A stretch of 8,883 bases of DNA from Bryobacteraceae bacterium. Lineage in GTDB: Bacteria; Acidobacteriota; Terriglobia; Bryobacterales; Bryobacteraceae. A program made the translations under genes and the position numbers. The notes under the pieces were generated by a model that had not been told where the DNA came from, did not search any database, and worked only from the letters and a program-made list of their open reading frames with translations. The stretch spans positions 1-8,883 of the forward strand of contig JAICMB010000108.1 in the NCBI GenBank assembly GCA_025929455.1, in the 5' to 3' direction. Shown piece by piece: positions 5,937 through 8,883 of the stretch (within the stretch, counting starts at the first letter, position 1; each line of letters starts with the position of its first letter).

Positions 5937-6446
5937 TTACCTTTTCACTGTTCCCAGTTCCAAAGCACGCTCGTTGACCATCGACTCAGCAATTTGCGTA
6001 AGTTTCTGGTCGGCCATCTTCTCTTCTTCCAGCGTTTGTTCGAGCAGGCGAGCTGCATCGTTGTAGCCCAACATCTGTGCGAACGTGCGCGCCGTGCCGT
6101 AGCCGGCCATCTCGTAATGTTCAACACGGTTTCCGGCGGCGATCAAGCCCGCATCACGAAGCGGCGATTTGTCGACGTCGTCGACCACATCTTCCCCCTC
6201 GCTGATGAGTCCTTTCATGCCGTCGCAGGACTCGCCGCCGCTCTTTTGATCGATTTGCGAGAAGATCTGCTCCAGACGGGCAACGTGGCCTTTAGTCTGT
6301 TCCAGATGCATGTCGAACGCCTGCCGCAGCCGGTCCGAGGAAGACGCGCTGGCCATCTTCGGAAGCGCTTTGACGAGCTGCTTCTCGGCGTCGTACAGGT
6401 CCCGAATCTGCTCCAGGAACAAATCCTCCATGGTTTCGATTTTCAT
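5937..6446 (-). CDS. DUF892 (YciE/YciF-type) ferritin-like protein
   Basis: A 169-residue, probably cytosolic four-helix ferritin-like protein of the DUF892 family, whose members carry a di-metal site and are often stress- or stationary-phase-induced; the biochemical role of the family is unsettled. Helix one carries LEQIRDLYDAEKQL with E12 and E21, helix two DMHLEQTKGHVARLEQIF with H47, E49, H54 and E59, helix three NRVEHYEMAGYGTAR with E109, H110 and E112, and helix four ARLLEQTLEEEKMAD with E136 and E140-E142. These acids and histidines are the candidate metal ligands; exact ligands are not proven by sequence alone. Length fits the family. ATG at 6446 has a strong Shine-Dalgarno (AAAGGAG) about seven bases upstream. 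It is transcribed alone, converging on the LPHTA gene and ending at a strong terminator. Stress regulation is inferred from family only. Confidence 0.92.
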   Translation of the reverse strand: MKIETMEDLFLEQIRDLYDAEKQLVKALPKMASASSSDRLRQAFDMHLEQTKGHVARLEQIFSQIDQKSGGESCDGMKGLISEGEDVVDDVDKSPLRDAGLIAAGNRVEHYEMAGYGTARTFAQMLGYNDAARLLEQTLEEEKMADQKLTQIAESMVNERALELGTVKR

Positions 6447-6472
6447 TCAGACACTCCTTTCTGAAGATCGGA

Positions 6473-6478
6473 ATTATC
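6473..6478 (-). promoter_or_regulatory. Possible -10 element for the ferritin-like gene
   Basis: Read on the minus strand the sequence is GATAAT, one mismatch from TATAAT, 27 bases before the start codon. No good -35 box lies 16-18 bases upstream (TTGCAC is there but only 12 bases away), so an activator or an alternative sigma factor may be involved. This is a weak call. Confidence 0.3.
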
Positions 6479-6583
6479 CCAACCTCTTATGTGCAAGCGA
6501 GGGGCCAGCGCCCCAGCGTAACGGTTAAGCGCGAAACGGTGTTTGCAGGGCGATTCCGGCGGGTGTCGCGCTATGCTCGAAGC

Positions 6584-7129
6584 ATGAAGGCCGACTCTGG
6601 ACTGGTGACCGTTTTCCGATCCATGGATACGAACGCGCGCGACGATTGCGACACCATCGTCGACCTGCTAAGAGCGGCCGGTCTGTCCCCCGTGGCGTCC
6701 GACGACAGCGCGCCAGGGGTGCCCGAAGGAGCCTACGAAGTGCAAGTCCCGGCAGACCAGGCGACGGAAGCCGACCGGATCGTTGCCGACCACCCGCTGC
6801 CCGACGAAGTGGAAACGGTGGACGACTCCTCGGACCTGGACCTGTCGGAGCCGATTTATCACTCTGAAGGCAGCACGACAGCGGAGTTCGAGGCCAACGC
6901 CATCAAGTCTGTGTTGGAATCGAACGGCATCGCCGCCATCATCGTAGGAGATACCGTGCTGCCGAACATGCCCTTTGAGGTGCGAGTGGCGGCCGAGTAT
7001 GCGCCTCGCGCACTGCAAGTGCTCGAAGACGCGCAACGGGGCGGCGCGGAGGCGGCTGACGAGGCCCAGGCAGCGCAGGAAGAAGAGTCGCGCGCTCGCG
7101 AGAAGCGCGCCGCCGAACGGAAGCAGTGA
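6584..7129 (+). CDS. Tandem DUF2007-like protein, translationally coupled to polA
   Basis: A 181-residue soluble protein with two copies of a small DUF2007-like alpha/beta module (residues about 7-66 and 91-151). Both copies share the order: strand with VFRS or IYHSEG, helix with IVDLLRAAGL or IKSVLESNGI, a variable loop, strand with EVQVP or EVRVA, and helix with EADRIVAD or RALQVLEDA. DUF2007 is annotated as a putative signal-transducing domain without known biochemistry. The tail (152-181) is Glu/Ala/Arg-rich and likely helical or coiled coil. The frame is open upstream for 31 codons, but the ATG at 6584 starts where the first module begins. There is no good Shine-Dalgarno, and TATGCT lies six bases upstream, so leaderless expression is possible. 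Its stop overlaps the polA GTG by four bases, linking its synthesis to DNA polymerase I. Confidence 0.75.
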   Translation: MKADSGLVTVFRSMDTNARDDCDTIVDLLRAAGLSPVASDDSAPGVPEGAYEVQVPADQATEADRIVADHPLPDEVETVDDSSDLDLSEPIYHSEGSTTAEFEANAIKSVLESNGIAAIIVGDTVLPNMPFEVRVAAEYAPRALQVLEDAQRGGAEAADEAQAAQEEESRAREKRAAERKQ

Positions 7130-8883
7130 GGACAGCGACGCCGCGCGGCAGCGCAAAGACGGCAAAAGGGCCCGCAAACGCTGCGGGACGCACGCGGGGG
7201 AAACGGCCGCGGCTATTCCTGATCGACACCTACGGCTTCATCTTTCGCGCGTATCATGCGCGAGCGCGCACCTCCTCGCCGCCGATGCGCACGTCCACCG
7301 GCATTCCGACCGAAGCGGTTTACATCTTTCACAACATGCTGCGGAAACTCCGCACGGAATACAAGCCGGAGTTCATGGCCGCCGTGTTCGAGAGCGGAAA
7401 AACCTTTCGCGAGGAGCAGTTCGCCGAATATAAAGCCAATCGCGCGGAGATGCCCGACGACCTCCGCCAGCAGATCGGTTACATCCGTGCTCTGCTCGAC
7501 GCCATGCGTGTGCCTGTTCTGCAATACGAAGGCTACGAAGCCGACGATGTCATTGGTGCGATCGCGCAGGGTGCGTCCGAGCAGGCCGATGTGGTTATCG
7601 TTTCGAGCGACAAGGACATGATGCAGCTCGTCAGCGAGCAAGTCAGCATGTTCAACCCCGCGAAAGACGACGCCTGGTACGATCCGCTCGCGGTGGAAGC
7701 GTTTATGGGCGTAAAGCCGGAACAGGTGGCGGACCTGCTCGCGCTCATGGGCGATACGGTGGATAACATCCCAGGCGCTCCGGGCATCGGCGAAAAGGGC
7801 GCGCGCGACATCGTGGCCAAGTTCGGCGCGGTGGAGGCGGCGCTGGAGCGGGCCGCGGAGGTCGAGCGCAAGATGTATCGCGAGAGCCTGCAGAGCCATC
7901 GCGACCGCATCCTGTTGAGTAAGCGCCTGGCGACGATCGACACGTCCGTGCCTGTCGAATGGGAGCTGCAGGCGTTGGCCCTGCAGGAAGCGGACACGGC
8001 GACGCTGCGCAACATCTACAAAGAGCTCGAGTTCACCAGCTTGCTCCGCGAGCTTGCGCCGGCAGACGATTCGCACACGCGTGATTACCAGACCCTGACC
8101 ACGCGCGAGGACGTCGATTGCTATCTGGCATCGATACCGGGCGGCGACGAGATCGCAGTGGCGGTGCAAACGGCGGGCGACGGCGAGCTACCGCTAACAA
8201 TGGTGGGCATCGCCGCCACGCCCGGGCACGCGCGCGCATTCTCGACGGAGCTTCTCGACGCCGCGCAGGCCATGCTCGAAGACGCCGGGCGCAGGAAGGT
8301 TGCGCACGACGTGAAAGCGACCGTAAGCGCGCTCGCGCCGTACGGCGTTGAAGCAGCGGGGTTCGTGCACGATGTCATGTTGTATGCGTTTCTGCTGTCG
8401 GCCGATCCGTCCGGGTGCGCGGCCGACGCGTTGGCCGAGCGCTTTCTCGACCGGCGCCTCTCCGCCGCTGCCGAACAGCAGGCCGACTGCGCCCTGACGC
8501 TGGCGCCGCGTCTGGCGAAAGAGGTCGACGAGGCCGGCCTTCGCGAGGTTTACACCACCGTCGACCTGCCGCTCAGCTACGTGCTGGCGCGCATGGAGCA
8601 GACCGGCATCCGCATCGACACCGAGGTGTTGCACCGCCTCGCCGAGCGCATGCAGGTGGACATGGAGCGCATCTCGGAGGAGATCTACGCGCTCGCGGGC
8701 AAGCCGTTCAACATCAACTCGCCGCAACAGTTGGGGAAGGTTTTGTTCGAAGATCTCGGCTTGCCCGCGCCGGTGCGCTACGGCAAGGGGAAGACGATCT
8801 CGACAGCGGCGGACGTGTTGGAATCGCTCGCGGAGCAGCACGAGATCGCGCGCAAGGTGCTCGATTACCGGCAGCTCTCAAAG
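7126..8883 (+). CDS. polA: DNA polymerase I (3' end beyond window), proofreading domain apparently inactive
   Basis: The first 586 residues of Pol I, which removes RNA primers and fills gaps in replication and repair. A basic extension of about 29 residues precedes the 5'-nuclease domain (about 30-310): LIDTYGFIFRAYH with D34, VFESGKTFREE, YEADDVIG (137-144), SDKD (161-164), GDTVDNIPG (from 209) and a helix-hairpin-helix GAPGIGEKGA. The 3'-5' exonuclease-like domain (about 318-470) is degenerate: by alignment with Escherichia coli, D355 and E357 become Q348 and A350, D424 becomes T399, and only the D501 counterpart D454 remains. The polymerase domain begins near 476 (VLARMEQTGIRID) and is cut by the window edge before its catalytic motifs. 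The start is GTG, overlapping the DUF2007 stop as GTGA; the frame has no other start at the domain edge that keeps the LFLID strand, so the extension is probably real. Confidence 0.92.
   Translation, partial: MRTATPRGSAKTAKGPANAAGRTRGKRPRLFLIDTYGFIFRAYHARARTSSPPMRTSTGIPTEAVYIFHNMLRKLRTEYKPEFMAAVFESGKTFREEQFAEYKANRAEMPDDLRQQIGYIRALLDAMRVPVLQYEGYEADDVIGAIAQGASEQADVVIVSSDKDMMQLVSEQVSMFNPAKDDAWYDPLAVEAFMGVKPEQVADLLALMGDTVDNIPGAPGIGEKGARDIVAKFGAVEAALERAAEVERKMYRESLQSHRDRILLSKRLATIDTSVPVEWELQALALQEADTATLRNIYKELEFTSLLRELAPADDSHTRDYQTLTTREDVDCYLASIPGGDEIAVAVQTAGDGELPLTMVGIAATPGHARAFSTELLDAAQAMLEDAGRRKVAHDVKATVSALAPYGVEAAGFVHDVMLYAFLLSADPSGCAADALAERFLDRRLSAAAEQQADCALTLAPRLAKEVDEAGLREVYTTVDLPLSYVLARMEQTGIRIDTEVLHRLAERMQVDMERISEEIYALAGKPFNINSPQQLGKVLFEDLGLPAPVRYGKGKTISTAADVLESLAEQHEIARKVLDYRQLSK

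Noticed and set aside
7213..8169. 318-residue open frame on the minus strand opposite polA
   Set aside because: It is antisense to conserved 5'-nuclease motifs and has no ribosome binding site or recognisable domain.
8194..8841. 215-residue open frame on the minus strand at the right edge
   Set aside because: It is antisense to the exonuclease-like and polymerase parts of polA, with biased composition typical of shadows.

Overview
The window is a high-GC stretch of bacterial chromosome made mostly of housekeeping genes. Gene content and protein style suggest an Acidobacteriota relative of the Solibacter/Bryobacter type: an isc operon led by a SUF-like Rrf2 regulator, an EpsB-type sugar transferase, a small secreted protein ending in LPxTA, a hydrophobic stretch and arginines, and a DUF2007 gene joined to polA. 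This placement is inference from recognised protein families, not from a marker gene. No rRNA, tRNA, CRISPR array, transposase or phage gene is visible.

Left part (1-2902, minus strand): an iron-sulfur cluster assembly operon read right to left as iscR, iscS, iscU, iscA, hscB. hscB runs off the left edge. IscS supplies sulfur, IscU is the scaffold, IscA an A-type carrier and HscB the J-protein co-chaperone. The genes are tightly packed, with 4-base start/stop overlaps at three of four junctions. A good sigma70-type promoter lies upstream of iscR, and a 15-base palindrome falls at the predicted start of the transcript. HscB begins with a four-cysteine zinc-ribbon-like segment resembling that of eukaryotic HSC20/HSCB.

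Middle part (3089-5834, plus strand): a polytopic sugar-1-phosphate transferase for exopolysaccharide synthesis is followed by 325 bases without a gene that hold a perfect 19-base tandem duplication and two adjacent stem-loops. Next comes a truncated, frameshifted C-terminal remnant of a type B carboxylesterase. After it is an intact small gene for a secreted Asn/Thr/Ser-rich protein with a sortase-like LPHTA C-terminal signal, which is unusual for a diderm bacterium.

Right part (5849-8883): a DUF892 (YciE/YciF) ferritin-like gene on the minus strand converges on the LPHTA gene, with a strong intrinsic terminator between them. A tandem-DUF2007 gene then overlaps by four bases the GTG start of polA, which runs off the right edge. 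The PolA 5'-nuclease domain looks largely intact, while the 3'-5' exonuclease-like domain has lost three of its four metal-binding acids.

I see no complete undescribed multi-gene system. The best leads are the zinc-ribbon HscB, the LPHTA surface protein, the DUF2007-polA coupling and the isc leader palindrome.
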